From Clavulina sp. PMI_390 (lineage: Eukaryota; Basidiomycota; Agaricomycetes; Cantharellales; Hydnaceae), in the NCBI GenBank assembly GCA_015039315.1, contig WIDE01000004.1:177936-241935 (forward strand): 64,000 bases of DNA. Reading direction: 5' to 3'. Below are positions 10,553-23,800 of the stretch, in pieces. Numbering within the stretch: position 1 is the first letter of the stretch; each line of letters opens with the position of its first letter. The translations under genes were made by a program, and so were the position numbers. The notes beneath the pieces are model-generated. The model saw nothing but the letters and a program-made list of their open reading frames with translations, had not been told where the DNA came from and ran no database searches.

Positions 10553-12894
10553 TTATGCAGTCTCTCCTATTGCTTTGAGCAGAGCTTCATGTGCAGCCTT
10601 GATGTCGTTCGGGGACTTCATCATCAAGCCGAAATTAGTCAACTTTCCATCAATGAACCCAGGGAATTGCAGCAGTTTTTCTTTTGCCTGAGAGGTCATG
10701 GAGGAGAAAATGTTGAAGTTCTTGAGAACGAGAACCGTCAGTTCAAAAGTCGGCGAAACAACAAACAACTTGGGAGATAGCGTACCGCGATGACATGCCC
10801 GTTGCCTTCTGTACGGAAGAGCACTCTTTGCTTGCCCGTCTCTTTATGCTTCTTGATCTTCCAAACACCTCGACCAAGCGTAACCCACTTGCCATCCGCG
10901 AATTTCAGCAGCTTGCCACTAGCACTATGCGCATTGGTCTCGTCCTCCTCGCCCTCGCCTTCTACATCTGTGGATTGGAACTGGAAGGCTTCTGACGGCG
11001 TTTCCGATTCCTCTGGCTGCGGAGTGGTAGGACCTGATTCAGATGCTGCAGGCGGAGCTACTTTGGCACCAAAGCCGCCACCACCAAAGCTCGATGTCGA
11101 CCCAAACGAGGAGGATGGCGTCAATAGAGGAGGCTTAGGCGGTTGAGCTCCGCTAGCTTCTGCTGAACCCGACCCAAATGCGCCGCTACCAAATACTGAC
11201 TTGCCAGTAGACCCAAAGGCAGAGGAGCTGCCGAAAGGTGACGCAGTCGAAGAGTTCGACGTGTTAAACACGGTCTTGCCGGATGTTGGCGCCGCAGGGG
11301 CAGTAGCACCAAACAGGGCGCTGGTACTACCAAACGCGGAGCCAGTGGGAACACTGCTGGATGTACTGACTGCCGAGGTGCCAAACACGGGTCCAGGTGT
11401 CGCGGCTGGGTCAGTAGTTGACTCAGCACTTGAGGCCTCGCTTGGCTTTTTCGGTGCGCCAAACCCACCAAATGCCCCACCGCTAGAGGCTCCGAAACCG
11501 CCAAACACTGATTTGGGTGCAGCATCCTCTACCTTTGTGGAGGTATTTTTCCCATCAGAAGCAGATCCAAAGAGCGAGCCAGACGACCCGCCGAATGTGG
11601 TCCCACTAAACAGACTCTTTGCAGTGTCAGAAGCTGGTTTGGTATCAGACGATGATAGATCTCCAGTTTTACTGGCAGACGCGTTGCCAAAGGGTGAAGA
11701 CGATCCAAAGGCCGATGAGCCAAATGCACTCCCTCCAAAGGCAGACTTTGGCGCAGCGTCCGCTTTGGTTTCTGGAGCTTTAGTGGAGGGGGCAGGGAAG
11801 GTCACGCCACTTCCGAATGCAGAACCAGAACTATTGGAAGCACCACCGCCGAAAACCGGAATCTTCGACGCCGCTGGCTTTTCCATCTTAGTAGGCTCAG
11901 CCGTTGCGGGAGAGGATGATTTGATAGCATCCGTGGAAGCGGCCTTTGGGTCTACTGTTGTTGAGGCAGCAGACGGTTTAGGCTGTGATGGGGGAGAGCT
12001 GAACAGAGAGGATGCAGTGCCACCAGTGAATGGGGTAAATGAAGGAGCAGATGGATTGAGGGAGGATGCAGGAGATGTAGATGTAAACGAGGATGAGGGA
12101 GGTTTCCCTCCAAAATTGAATCCACCTGAAGATGGAGGCGCGGGTGCTGACATAGGTGCAGGGTTGGAAGGAGCAAGTGTAGATTTTAGACTTGACTTTG
12201 CACTGTCGCGAGTATTCTGAATATCTCGGAAATGACGAGTGTAGTTCTCTAAAGCAGTTCCGAGATCCTTTTCTAGGTTAGTGAAGGGATCTTTCTCAAC
12301 AAGTGCTTTGAATGCTTCGACGAGAGAATTGTTCAAGCCTCGCATGGAGGACCAGAACTTGAACATGCTCTCTTCGTCTTCGCTAGGCGTAGATGCGTTT
12401 GAAGTTTCTGGCTTTGAGGCTGGCATTTGGAAGGAGGGGAACGACGGAGCAGGTGCTTTCGGCGTAGATGTCGGCAGTGTGCTCGTGCCAAAAGAGGACG
12501 AGAATGATGTGTTGGCAAAAAGAGGCTCAGTAGGAGCTGAGGGGGCTATTGGCTGTTGGCACAGAGGGGTTAGAATCATCGCACAGATCGTACAAGTTAT
12601 AGCATAATCAACACTGACTTTTGTGCTGGAGGGGGCGTTGGAAGCACCACGTCGTTTAGGTAGTCCCTTGATCCTATGATAAACAGTTAGTAATCAAAAG
12701 CATTCGGTGCAGAAATTGTACAGACTGTCTTCGGCCAACCTCCTCAGGATTGGTGTTGAAGGTTGGAGTTTCCTATGGAGCGGATGTGAGCGTCCGACGC
12801 AGTAGCAAGATGCGTAGGAAACGCGTACCATCTCGTTATCATCGTCCATGGATCCATCTTTGGTTAGTTCGTAGGCTGCTTGTCGTTTGGCCAT
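10553..12894 (-). CDS. FG-repeat nucleoporin with Ran-binding domain (Nup50/Nup2 type)
   Basis: Start ATG 12894 (MAKRQAAYELTKDG), matching the MAKR-type N-terminus of Nup50/Nup2, where importin-alpha binds. A first intron follows DDDNEM, then TNPEEVGRRQ and IKGLPKRRGAS. Next come a helical block (NSLVEAFKALVEKDPF) and a long FG-rich disordered region with many FGS/FGG motifs between about 10.95 and 12.2 kb. The C-terminal Ran-binding domain reads GKLLKFADGKWVTLGRGVWK, KQRVLFRTEGNGHV, and after an intron VVSPTFELTVLVLKNF to the stop at 10553. Known role: release of importin-alpha/cargo at the nuclear basket. It diverges from the SCI1-like gene. Confidence 0.88.
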
Positions 12895-12983
12895 CGTGGA
12901 CAGACGCGGTGGACGCTCGTGGTGTGACACACAAAGTTTGGCACCACACTTCCGTCCAAACAGCGATCAACAGCATCACCGTC
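12895..12983. promoter_or_regulatory. Very short bidirectional promoter, Nup50-like / SCI1-like
   Basis: Only 89 bp lie between divergent start codons, the shortest such interval in the window. Confidence 0.45.
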
Positions 12984-14319
12984 ATGAGTGGAAGGTCGGA
13001 TTCACCAGGAGCTCTACCAAGGCATAGGGAGGAAGGTCGCGATAGACCGCGTAGGGATGACCCTCGACATCGTGACAGCCATAGGCGACGCTCTAGGTCG
13101 CGGGAAGGATCAGGCCACAACAAACATTCAGACCGTACTCGCCGAGGGAGAGACAGATCCTATTCGAATTCGCGTTCTCGCTCCAGGTCACCGTCTCCTC
13201 GACGGTCTCGATCACCAAAGCGGCGACAGCGAAGCCGTTCTCCCAACCGTTCACGCTCGCGCTCTCCCCGCCGCAGGGACAACTCTCCTTCGTCGTCCCG
13301 TCACCATAGAAGACGAAGAAGATCTCGCTCGCGTTCTGCCTCTCGTTCACGATCCCCATCTGATAGGGGAGAAAGTAGCCGAGGTCATCGTCGCCGTAAA
13401 GACAGGCATAGGCGAAGCAGTGGAAGTCGTGAGCGCCGCGAGAGGAAGCGCGCAAAGAAGGAGAAGAAGGTGAGCTCCTTTCGAGCAACCTCACAATGAA
13501 CCCTACTTACTGACTCCCGCCTTGCAGAAGAATAAGGGCGCAGTTACTGGCCAATGGGGCCAATATGGGATCATCAATGAGTCAGAGTACGTGCTCTTCC
13601 TTTCGCTCAAACTCACTGCTCGTTTTCTCAACTCTACTCAATTATAGCATGTACAATAAAGAAGAGGTACCAAGCATTTCTTCCTTTGTGCTTTTGCCTC
13701 GCTCACACTTCCTGCACTAATAAGGAATTCCGAGCATGGCTACTCGAGGAGAAAATGGTTAATCGCGAGACCTTGAGCAAAGACCAAGAGCGAAAGCATT
13801 TTGCTCAGTTCGTCGAAGATTTCAATACAGGTATGATCAGGATTGCTTTATCTTAGACACCTGCTGACATCGCATTATTTTGATATCTCCAGCTACCTTG
13901 CCACATGAGAAGTACTATGTTAGCCAGTTTTATTGCCGGATTTTTCGTCTTCTGACATTGTCTCTCTCCGCAGAACATGGCTAAATATGACGCTCGCATG
14001 AATATGGTTCGAAACGGCGAACTATTGGTGCAGGATACCTCCTACGACCCCAATGCGGATTTGGCAGCGCACACCAGCTCCCACAAAAGGGCTGTGGTTG
14101 AACATGATAGCTACCTTAACAAGGACCAATTACTGGCTCTCCGAAAGGTACAAAATGAACGGATAGAAGTAAGTATTATCTAGACTCCTCTGCAGCAGCT
14201 CGACACTAGCTAACCTGCACATATTACAGGCTGGCAAGATGAAGGCTATGGGTCTGGAGGTCAGAAACTCTATGGGTGTCCGTATGGATGGAAATGAATA
14301 TGAGCCTGGTAGGCGATAG
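12984..14319 (+). CDS. RS-rich nuclear protein, SCI1-like
   Basis: Start ATG 12984. The first exon encodes about 160 residues dominated by Arg-Ser dipeptides and basic runs, as in splicing-associated proteins. After an intron near 13470 the conserved part starts GAVTGQWGQYGIINESDMYN, continues EEFRAWLLEEKMVNRETL, then HFAQFVEDFNTATLPHEKYY, and ends EAGKMKAMGLEVRNSMG before the stop at 14317-14319. The block 'WG-YGII-ESD-YNK--EF-AWL' and 'NTATLPHKKYY' is the signature I associate with plant style cell-cycle inhibitor 1 (SCI1) and related animal and fungal proteins. Molecular role is poorly known; the RS region suggests nuclear speckle or splicing association (inference). At least five small introns interrupt the 3' half. 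Confidence 0.65.
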
Positions 14320-14552
14320 GCGCGACTTCGCTAGCTTGTCGCTACAAAAAGTATGTATTGTGTGGATATTTGTACAGTAGGAAATTGCTTGGAGCGATAG
14401 CAAGAATGCATGGGATTTACACGAAGAGTGACAGCAAACGAGCAGATGCGATAGCGTAGTCGAGAGCAGAGATACAATGTGGGGTGCACAGCACGATGAG
14501 AGCAGAACAGAACAACGACACCAAAATATGAATGATGAAACAATGGACGGTC

Positions 14553-17500
14553 CTAGTCGAGGTTCATCTCGTTCTCCTCAATGTCCAAGCCATCTTGAAC
14601 CTCCCCGTCTTCAAGATCAGTTAGATCCATTTCTTGCATCTGGTCGAGGTCCAAATCAGCGTCTTCGCTAGCTTCAACACTGGCCTCTCCGCTTGCAGAT
14701 GCTGCTGCTTCCTCTGTGTTAGTCCCAGCGGCAGTAGGAGCATCGCCAGACTTCTGAGCTTTGAGCGCCTTGCGTTTAGCTTCGCGAGCTGCTGTCGCGA
14801 TGGCACGGCATTCGCAGAGGTTATCGAGTAGACCAGGGTCGCCGGCGATCGCGTCAAGCGCCATGTAACACGATCGGCGCGTGGCGAGCGAGAGGGTCGT
14901 ATCTACCGTGCTCGCAACAATAACATCATGCACAATGACTGGAAGCGTCATGGAATGAACATCGAATGAGATAATGATTGGGACTGAATTTTGGCATACC
15001 ATCACAGCGTAGGTGACCCTCTGGAATCTCATTCCCTTCAGCATCCTTGCCGCCCTTTGGAGCCTCTTGAATCTCGAAGCTCTGACAACCTCTGCCTTGG
15101 AACATCTCAAACAGTACCTTTGTAGGGTGATGAGCAAGTGTATCCAAGGAGATATGCCGCTCAAAGAACGGCTTGAGGACTTTCTGGTACATCCTCTCTG
15201 TGCCTTTTGAATTAAAGTTATCGAGAACGAGGATTGCCCCCAAGGTGGACTCCACGATGTCAGATAGTGGCTACATGTCGACAAGAACCATGACGTTGAG
15301 AGATAAATTTGCACTTGATGAAAGGCCGGCATACCTTGGGTGGCTCAATATCAACCCAATACTGTCCAGGAAGGCGACCCTCATTGTCTGCAATCTTGTA
15401 CTCCAGGGCTTGGGCCCGCTGGATTTGGGCCACGTAGTCTTCGATCTCCTTTCCAAGGGCGTCATTTTCAAAGATCATGTATTTGTACAGTCCGATCTCC
15501 ACGCAAAGCGCAGCGAGCACCAAGTTGGTGACCATCGAACCCTATGGGGTCCGTCAGGCTACAGATGGAGCAAGTAAGTGCGGGTGGCCATCACTTACCT
15601 TGAGTAATGTCAAGGCCCCTGGAGAGAGGGAGCCATACAAATCAAATATATGCCCGATCACCACTTGGGATAGCATTCGGTAAGTCTCCCTATGCTATAA
15701 TTGCCGCAATAAGGCATTCTGCTCACAATAATCCAGCACGGCATCTCCTAAGAATTCTAGGCGTTCATAACATGGTACATCGGTCCCATGAATAGAGGTA
15801 TGCGTCTGTGGAATCCGACTCAGATCAAAACTCCAGCAACAGCGAGAGAAAACTTACCAACGCTTGAGCAATGATGTGAGGTTTTGTGATAGAGTACCCT
15901 GTGATCATCTCGATGGCGGTGATGGACTCTGCTGATAACTCAGCGGTCCATTCAGGGGGCGGCGCGAGAACCTTACGACCGAAATCCGACCATCGATCGA
16001 CACGAGGGAGATAACAGCCGAGATCTTTTGAGATCTTCAGGGCAGACTCGATTCCACCAGTGATAACAGCTGCACCAATAAGAGCTTCTGCCACATCGGC
16101 CACACACTGTTCCGGATATAAATCAGTGAGGGAGATTAGGCTATAGACAGCACATACCTTGTCACCAAGCCACTGGACACGGGTGTCTTCAAATCTGCGA
16201 CGAGGCTTAGTTGATGCAGTTTGATTTTCTGTCTCCAATGCAGCAACCTTCGGATCAACATCCCCTTTTATCTCATCCAATACCTCGTCACCTTCCAGCA
16301 TCTCGTCTGCTGATCGTTTCCTGCCCGCAAGAGAAGAGCTCGAGGGGTCTGTAATGGTGGACTGTGCATCTGTCGCCGCCTTATCGGCCCCCTCGACTAG
16401 CTCTTCTTCACGGAGTCGCTTCTGGAACTTGTAGTTGTACGGCACCCAAAGTTTTGGCGCGAAAGGTTTCGCTTGAATGTACTGGGGGACGTCCGCTTCG
16501 CGGGCGCGTTGGAGCAGGGATCGGTTGGAGATAATGCGTTGCCGGGCAATATGCATCTGTCCCTCTTGCTGAGTGGGATACGTCACAAAGAGATAGATGG
16601 AGGAGAGATATTTGAGGTATGCATCACCTAAGGCCATAAACATTAGCTTCCTGACGCAGAATAATAAAGGAATAACACAAACCCAGCAATTCCTGGCGCT
16701 CGAAGTCAAATTCAACAGCAGCCGAAGGTGCTGTGATAGCAGTAAGAACAGCCTTCTCTTGCAGCCAGTTGTCGAAAACTTTTGCGTTCAACTCCTTCAC
16801 CAGCAAGTAATCATCCACTCGACGGATGATCGAGGGAAACAGCAGAGCGGTACGGTACACCCTAGAAGGATAGATCAGTGTCAGGGAACTCCCGCAATCC
16901 GTTCGAAAATGTGACTCACGATGAGGCTATACTATGGCGAACAGTAAGCTCTGGGATCAGGTCTATAAGGGCAGCTAGTCAGAGGTATGTCTGCGGGTCT
17001 CATTACTTACGTACATTGAGATACCAATGGATCATCATTTATTTTTGAATTCATTGAGGGATTCAGGCGATTAGTAATTTCGCCGACTGCAGTGGCTTCA
17101 ATCATTGGCTGTTGCTCGTCCTCGAGGCCCTCAAAGCCCTTCCGACGAGCAAAGCATAGATCAATATAGGATTGAAAAGGCATATCCTTCTAGAACCATG
17201 CGAGAAGTTGAATACACCACGCAAATGAGTAGAAATCACACTCACATTGAGACCTTCTGGTTTGGATCGTGGGGTGAGATCTTTTCGGAGGCGGACGGCG
17301 TCAAACCGTCGTGAAAACTCTGTTTTACGATCTTGAATCATTGCATCATCCAGATCTCCTTCGAGCTCTTCTACCGAGCCCCGCTTCAGTGGCCGAAACC
17401 AGTGGGAGACGCCAGCAGTGATAGCTTCCCATTCGATGCCGTGTTGTACATCTGGTCGCCAATACGACGGCGATTCGGGAGGTGCGGTAGGAAGTTCCCA

Positions 17501-20500
17501 TTCAGACTGCATCGGTGCTAAAAGGTAAGGCGTTCTCTCCAAGGGGTTGTCGATTGGCTTACCAGCGACGGTTCGCAATAGCAAGACGGTATATCTATGG
17601 AGTAGATGAAGACGTTGTTCATCCAGGTCGAAGGGTTCACAACGCCGAAGGGAGACCTCAACGGAAGAGCCTGAATGAAAGATTCGGAAGGCCTCGATAG
17701 GTGGCAACGCATGACGGGAGAAAATACACAAGGTGCGGTGCTTATTTGGTGTGATTCCGGAGAGGTCTACCTGGATGACCGTAGGGAACAACTGACCACT
17801 GAAACCCAGTGTCAGGGAGTTCTTCCAGAAGGCCGGACGCTTCCGCACATAGCAGCGGGTTCCAGCTGTTTTGCCTTTGATGAGCTGCCCGGTGGCATCT
17901 ACGTTAACATTCGCCTGCGCATTGGGGACTTTAGGGCCAGACCGAGCCTCCCAATCAGGCTCGGCCTTGAAGTCAGAGTAGATATCGGGAAGGAAAGAGC
18001 GAACGATTGGGGGCCGAGGGAAGAACTTTGGATCAAGGTGGCCAAGGCGGTAGAGGAGCTGACAAGCTTCATAGCAGACCGCCCGACGAGACTCGTATTT
18101 GCCTTTGCAAGCTGATCCAGTAATCGTGCGGAATGGTGAGCTGCTCGGCAGCTTCAGAGAGCACTGAAACTGGCCGTTTTCGAGGAGGTGGTGCTCAAAC
18201 AAGGGTTTCGAGCTGCTTTTCTCGCTGTGGGCGGCGACATACTTGTAGATCACCCCAGCAGCATCCTTGGCGTAAATCCGGCCCCCGCTGGTGGGGTCCA
18301 GTATGCACTCTTCTGTGGGAGCCTCCTCATCATCGCTGTCAACCCGTTGGGTATGGTTCTTCTCGAGGAGGGATGGAGGAGGGGCTACGCCTCCCGGAGT
18401 ATTAGCAACAGCGTGAACCCAGTGCTGCAGAGCTGCATCCAAGCGAGCCACTCCATACACAACGCGGCGATGAACATCATTATTTTGCTCCACCATTATG
18501 ATGAAGTGACCATGGTTCTGATCTGCGCGAGCTCGAGACTGGGCGTAGGAGATCGGGTTGTCAAACAAATCGAATCTAGAGTATTGTCAGAGGCGTCTGT
18601 GTGTGGCTAAAGGATTTGATTACCTGATGACAACACTGCACTGAGGGAACTCGATCCCATCCTCTGCTACCCTTGTTGCAACAAGGAGGTTGGTTCTTCC
18701 GGATCGGAACTCGTCTACAGTATCCCGCTGAGCGGCTCGATCCATGCCACCCAGGACGTCAGGGCGGGTCTCCTGCCCAACCAATGTCTGAGGACGAAGG
18801 AACGGAAGCTGGTCACCGATAGTGCGAAGCATATCCGCTACAGCAGCCGCTGTGGATCGCTTTTGAACTATGGTGAGAGAGGTCAGTGGACGGCTATAGG
18901 TGGTATATAGAAATCTTCACACCTAGAACAAGACCACGGAATTCGTCACCCTGTTGTTCAAAGCACTGGAGGATCTGGATTAGTTTAGCGAACTTGGGTG
19001 TGACGTTGAAGCTCTTCGACGATGGATTGAGGTTCGGCATGGTGAAAGTCCACTCTTTGAGCAAGGATCGGACTTTGGTTTTGATACGAAAGTTCTCGGA
19101 CGCGACTTCATCTGCTGCATCGTCACCAGTGGGTTCAGGTTCTCCAGCACGATACTCCTGTTCCAACGTGATCATATATCGCCGCCACACGAGGTCAGAT
19201 GCACAAGGGCCAACATCACGAAGCCTACGAATGCGGCCCTTAGTCTGAGTCACTGAAAAATCAAGAGTGCATGAAGTAACTTACGTCGCAGCAGCTGCAG
19301 CAAACTGTTGTTTCATCACTCGCCCGTCAGGATCCATGTTCTTGAGCTGCGTACAGAGGGTAGTATCTCTCTTGACCGCTGAAGGTTCATAGAAGGTGAT
19401 GATTTCCTGAGGTTGAATAATCTGAGCTCGTAATATGGCTCGCTGGTCGTTGGCCAGGCCGAAGAGTGTGGCATCACAGATGGATTCGACTAAAATTATG
19501 GGAGGTTCAGGAGACTGATTTGGCATGAGCCCAACGACTCTTGGTCTATCTCCTTCTGCGCCAGCGTGGTAGTGGTCCAACATCAGCTGGACATATGGAT
19601 GTCCGTCGTGCGCTTGATGAGCATCGTCTAGAGCGATAAGGCCAGCCATAGATAGTGATAATGCATTTCTCGCAAAAGCGAGAAGAAGGGCCTGCGGTTA
19701 ATGATAATGTAAACCTCGATCATTCGGCATAATTTGCTTGAACCAACCTGGATGTCGATTATGAGGACATCGGTTGCCTGGAAGTCAGGGAGCTCAAGTT
19801 CATAAGACTCTGAGGGATCAAAATGCTCGCCAGACAAGCACGCGGCTTCGACGCCAGTGATGGTTTTGGTTATCCTGTGCAATGCTTCGGCTCGTGTAGA
19901 GTTTCTGAGTGACTGACTTCAGTGAAGCCGAGACTTTGAACCACAGAGTGCCAATACTGACTGCGTCACAAGGAAGGTAATTTTCCGATCATTATCTTTC
20001 TCGAAAAGATCGGACTGGGTCCCACAACTCCATGTCAGTAGGTGCGTCAAAAATTGTGCCTCAACTATACGGGATATATTAGGTAAGGTGAGTTGGAACG
20101 GCATTAGTAGAAATCGCACCCTGAGGAGAAGAGAAAGAGACAATTGCTGGCAGGGAATTTATAGTAAGCATCGGGGTGTTTGTTGGCTCATTCAAACGCA
20201 CTGTTTGCTGAGATCGCAGCTTCGAATTTTTGGCGTCCTTCGTCTTTTGCTGCATGAGCGTGTTGATCAGGTATCTCGCGGTCTGCTCCTGAAATAGATT
20301 CAGTAGAGGGGAAGCCCGATGAAATGTTGGGATGGATCGAGGTGGGGAGCACAGATGACAATGCTTGTTCTGTTGTGGTCTGGGAAGAATGGTCGGCATT
20401 TGGGGTATCGGAAGAGGTGCCTATCAGAGTCTGCTGTCCTTCAAGAGATCTCAAAGCGTCAAGCTGAGGGCGAGACGTGCTAAGAACTTCATCCAAAGCG

Positions 20501-20646
20501 CTGGGGCTGGCCGACACACTCAAGCCAGCCGCAGTCGTTTCGGGTTGTTCTTGCTCGATCGAGGCCCCCCTCTGCTGGGACGATGCCAGAACATCGACCT
20601 GAGACTCCTTCTCCTTTGCCCAGGCTTTGCGCCAGGCATTGAACAT
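14553..20646 (-). CDS. Dicer-like RNase III
   Basis: Large gene starting at ATG 20646, the first ATG after an in-frame TAG. A Ser/Thr-rich N-terminus leads into a helicase: ANTIVSFSSPQVEAQF (no recognisable Walker A), KITFLVTQS, and a DDAH motif II (GLIALDDAHQAHDGHPY, about 19.6 kb). Helicase C includes ATRVAEDGIEFPQCSVVIRF and motif VI SYAQSRARA. The dimerisation domain follows (FEHHLLENGQFQCSLKLP), then a PAZ-like region around 17.3-17.7 kb. RNase IIIa has FERQELLGDAYLKYLS plus CVADVAEALIGAAV; RNase IIIb has YERLEFLGDAVLDY plus DIVESTLGAILVLDNF. So both sets of acidic catalytic residues appear present. A dsRNA-binding domain was not recognised; the tail is acidic. Expected role: cutting dsRNA into small RNAs. 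A TGA at 19919-19921 is open to two readings (see findings). Confidence 0.9.
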
Positions 20647-20873
20647 GGCAGAATGTGGGACAAGGCCTGGTTGGGCTTCTGACAGGCAGTCCCGGCAGTT
20701 TCCGAAGCAACCGAAGAGCTATTCCAAGCGGGCACGTCGACATCTCTCTCGTTCATCTCAGACCCCGTTATCTGCGCCTTTGCTGCCACTCGTGGTGCGT
20801 GAATAGGCTGTCTAGAGTCCCCGCCGAATTCTTGTCCGACTATCTCTGATTTTCGACCACCGTCGCTGCAGCA
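20647..20873. promoter_or_regulatory. Bidirectional promoter, Dicer / Sec7
   Basis: 227 bp separate the divergent ATGs at 20646 and 20874. Confidence 0.45.
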
Positions 20874-23800
20874 ATGCTGGAAGAAGCAGCTCCCACCGAA
20901 TCCAGTGGCGACGCTACTCCTTCCATCGTCACAACAGAGCCTGCACCAGAACAGGCCACCCCAGTCGATTCAAAACCCGCTGTAGTTGAGACCGCGTTGC
21001 CGGCGAATGGCCATGCCGTCCACGACGAGGTCGATTCTTCTGTATCACCGGTGGAACCCAAGGACGCGCAGCAGAGCAGCCCTGTGCTCAACATAGAGCC
21101 CGAGGCTGACCATAAGCCTGCTGAAGTGCAGGCAGTGGAACTAGCCCCCTCCGAGCCACGGATAGCTGTTCCTTCCGTCGACTCTGATCCTGCCGCTCCC
21201 TCAACAACTCTTGAACCGCCACCTTCTCGTGGGCTGGAAGTATCCACGTCCCAAACGAGCATGACATCCCTTCACGATGTTCCCTTGGATACACCTATAT
21301 TCCCCAAACCAAAGCCTGTACCCCCCTTGAAGGACATCCCGCGCAGAGCTGCCACTGCCTCTCCTCGAACACTCACTTCCCCGAGTCCATTAGATTCGCG
21401 ACGGTCCTCCACAACACATCCTCCCGGAAATCACACACTCTCTGGTGTACAGATTATGACAGCACTGGATGCTATTGCAGCATCAAAAGAAGGGAAACGG
21501 GCTGGCCCGCTCAAGGAGAGTGTGCAGAAAGCTCGCCAACTTGTCCTCGAAGGGAATATTTACGACCAGCGCGAAATATTCGAACCTTTACGCTTGGCAT
21601 GCGAAACCAAAAACCAACAACTAATGGTCACGAGCTTGGACTGCATTCAAAAGCTCATCTCTCACTCATTCTTGAAGGACAACACACCAGCACATCTTGA
21701 CTATACCTCTCCTCCTCCATCTCCCACTGCATCCACTGTTAACCAGTCCACTCATCTAGCCGATGTGGTCACGGCCACTATCACCTCCGCCTATTCTGAA
21801 ACAACCCCAGATGCTGTATCACTTCAGATCGTCAAAGCTCTTCTCTCACTCGTTTTATCTACCAGCCTTCTTATCCACCATTCGTCGCTCCTCAAAGCTG
21901 TACGGACGGTTTACAATGTATTCCTCCTCAGCCAGGATTCCACAAACCAGATGGTAGCGCAAGGCGCGCTTAGCCAGATGGTCAACCACGTCTTCCAGCG
22001 CTGCAAACCTTCTCCCTCCCAACCACCCTCCTCCATCTCAATGAGCCGCAGGACCTCCACATTCACTAACGGGACTAATGGATCAAGTGCTGCCGTCCCC
22101 AAGGATTATATCCCCTCTCCTCCAACCACGCCTGCCGCCCTGAGCCAACAAGCGTCCGAGCCGAAGTCCCAGGCCATGCAGCGGTCGGAATCCATCCCTG
22201 AGGAGAGTGTCACCAGTCCTACGTAAGCATGCAATTTCCAACATATGTTTGCTGGCTTACTCATTAAACTTTAGGGACGAGACGGGTGATGGTGTTCCAC
22301 TAAGGCTCTCCATTTCTGATTCCGTCAGCACAAAACGATCCATGACGGAGCGCGACCTATATGTCAAGGACGCCTTCCTGGTATTCCGAGCCCTGTGCAA
22401 ACTCACAATGAAGGCCCTAAATACGGAAAGCGAGCGGGATCTCAAATCGCACGCGATGCGTTCAAAACTTCTCTCCCTCCATCTCGTGCTGTCAATCCTG
22501 GACGGCCATGTCGGCTTGTTTGTTGATCCCACATCGATCGTGTACTCCAACTCGTCGGCTGAATCCCAGACACTGCTCCAAGCATCCAAGCAGTATTTGC
22601 TGTTGTGCTTGAGTCGTAATGCTGTAAGCACCGTACAACAGGTGTTTGAGATCAGCGTAGAAATATTCTGGCGAATCCTGAATGGCATGCGAACCAAACT
22701 TAAGGCACGCACTCCCCTTTTGTCCGCAATTTGCATTCTTCATCTAATACTCCACACCCTTTATAGAAAGAGATTGAGGTCCTGTTGAACGAGATCTTCC
22801 TCCCAATCATGGAAATGAAGAACTCCACCGCTAAACAGAAGAGTACTGTAATGGCCATGTTCCACAGGCTGTGTGAGGATCCGCAAGCACTCGTTGAAGT
22901 ATACCTCAACTATGACTGTGATAGTGAGGCCCTCGAAAACGTATACGAGCGTTTGATGAATATCATCTCGAAGATTGGGTCCGCCCCCCTCAGCAGCCTC
23001 CCCAAAGGCGCACCAGAACCTGCTTCCACCCCAGCCGCCAATCGGCGATCGAATCTATCAATCGCTTCGGTCCCTCCCTCCCTCACGACAGCTGCTTTGG
23101 GAGCTAATGCTGTCAAGGATGCTGCTGCCCATTCTCCTGCTATGGCAGGTACCACTGAGGCTACCCTCAAGCGTCAGGGCCTCGAGGCTCTTGTTGCTGT
23201 TCTCAAATCACTGGTTCAATGGGGAACTGCCACATCGAAGACAGGAGCTGTGACAGCGACTGGTGATCAAACTCCTGCAGGCGAGACTACATCACAAATA
23301 AAGTCCCGAACATCAGAAGAAAATGGCTCCACTCTCGTAACGTCCACAACAAACGGGTCTCTGGAGAAGCTTAGCTCTTCGCATCCTGATCACGGTGTCG
23401 CTGGGTCGTCCACGTCTAGTCTTCCGATCGATGACCCAGAGCACTTTGAGAGCGCCAAACAACGGAAGACCACGCTCCTCGAAGGTATCAAGAAGTTCAA
23501 CTTCAAACCAAAACGGGTAAGTGATGTTCGCTAACTCCCAAATTGTTTGTTGATTGACCTTTTTGTTTTATATAGGGAATCGCTTTCCTTATCGAAACTG
23601 GCTTCATCCCTGACAGGCAACCACAGAGTATTGCAGCATTCCTTCTTGAGACGGATGGACTGTCGAAGGCGATGATTGGAGAGTACTTGGGAGAAGGGTT
23701 GGTGTCCTGCCTTTGCTTGGCCTCGTTGCACCGATGCTGAAATTGTTCCACACTTCACAGCGAGGACGAGAACATTGCCATCATGCATGCTTTCGTTGAT

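Noticed and set aside
11201..12220. 339-codon plus-strand frame opposite the FG nucleoporin
   Set aside because: It is the mirror of the repetitive FG-coding exon (Ser/Gly/Phe codons reversed), with no domain of its own.
14553..20646. Dicer as a pseudogene because of the TGA at 19919
   Set aside because: All other exons are open with conserved motifs, and a 45-nt intron can remove the stop in phase, so a broken gene is not established.
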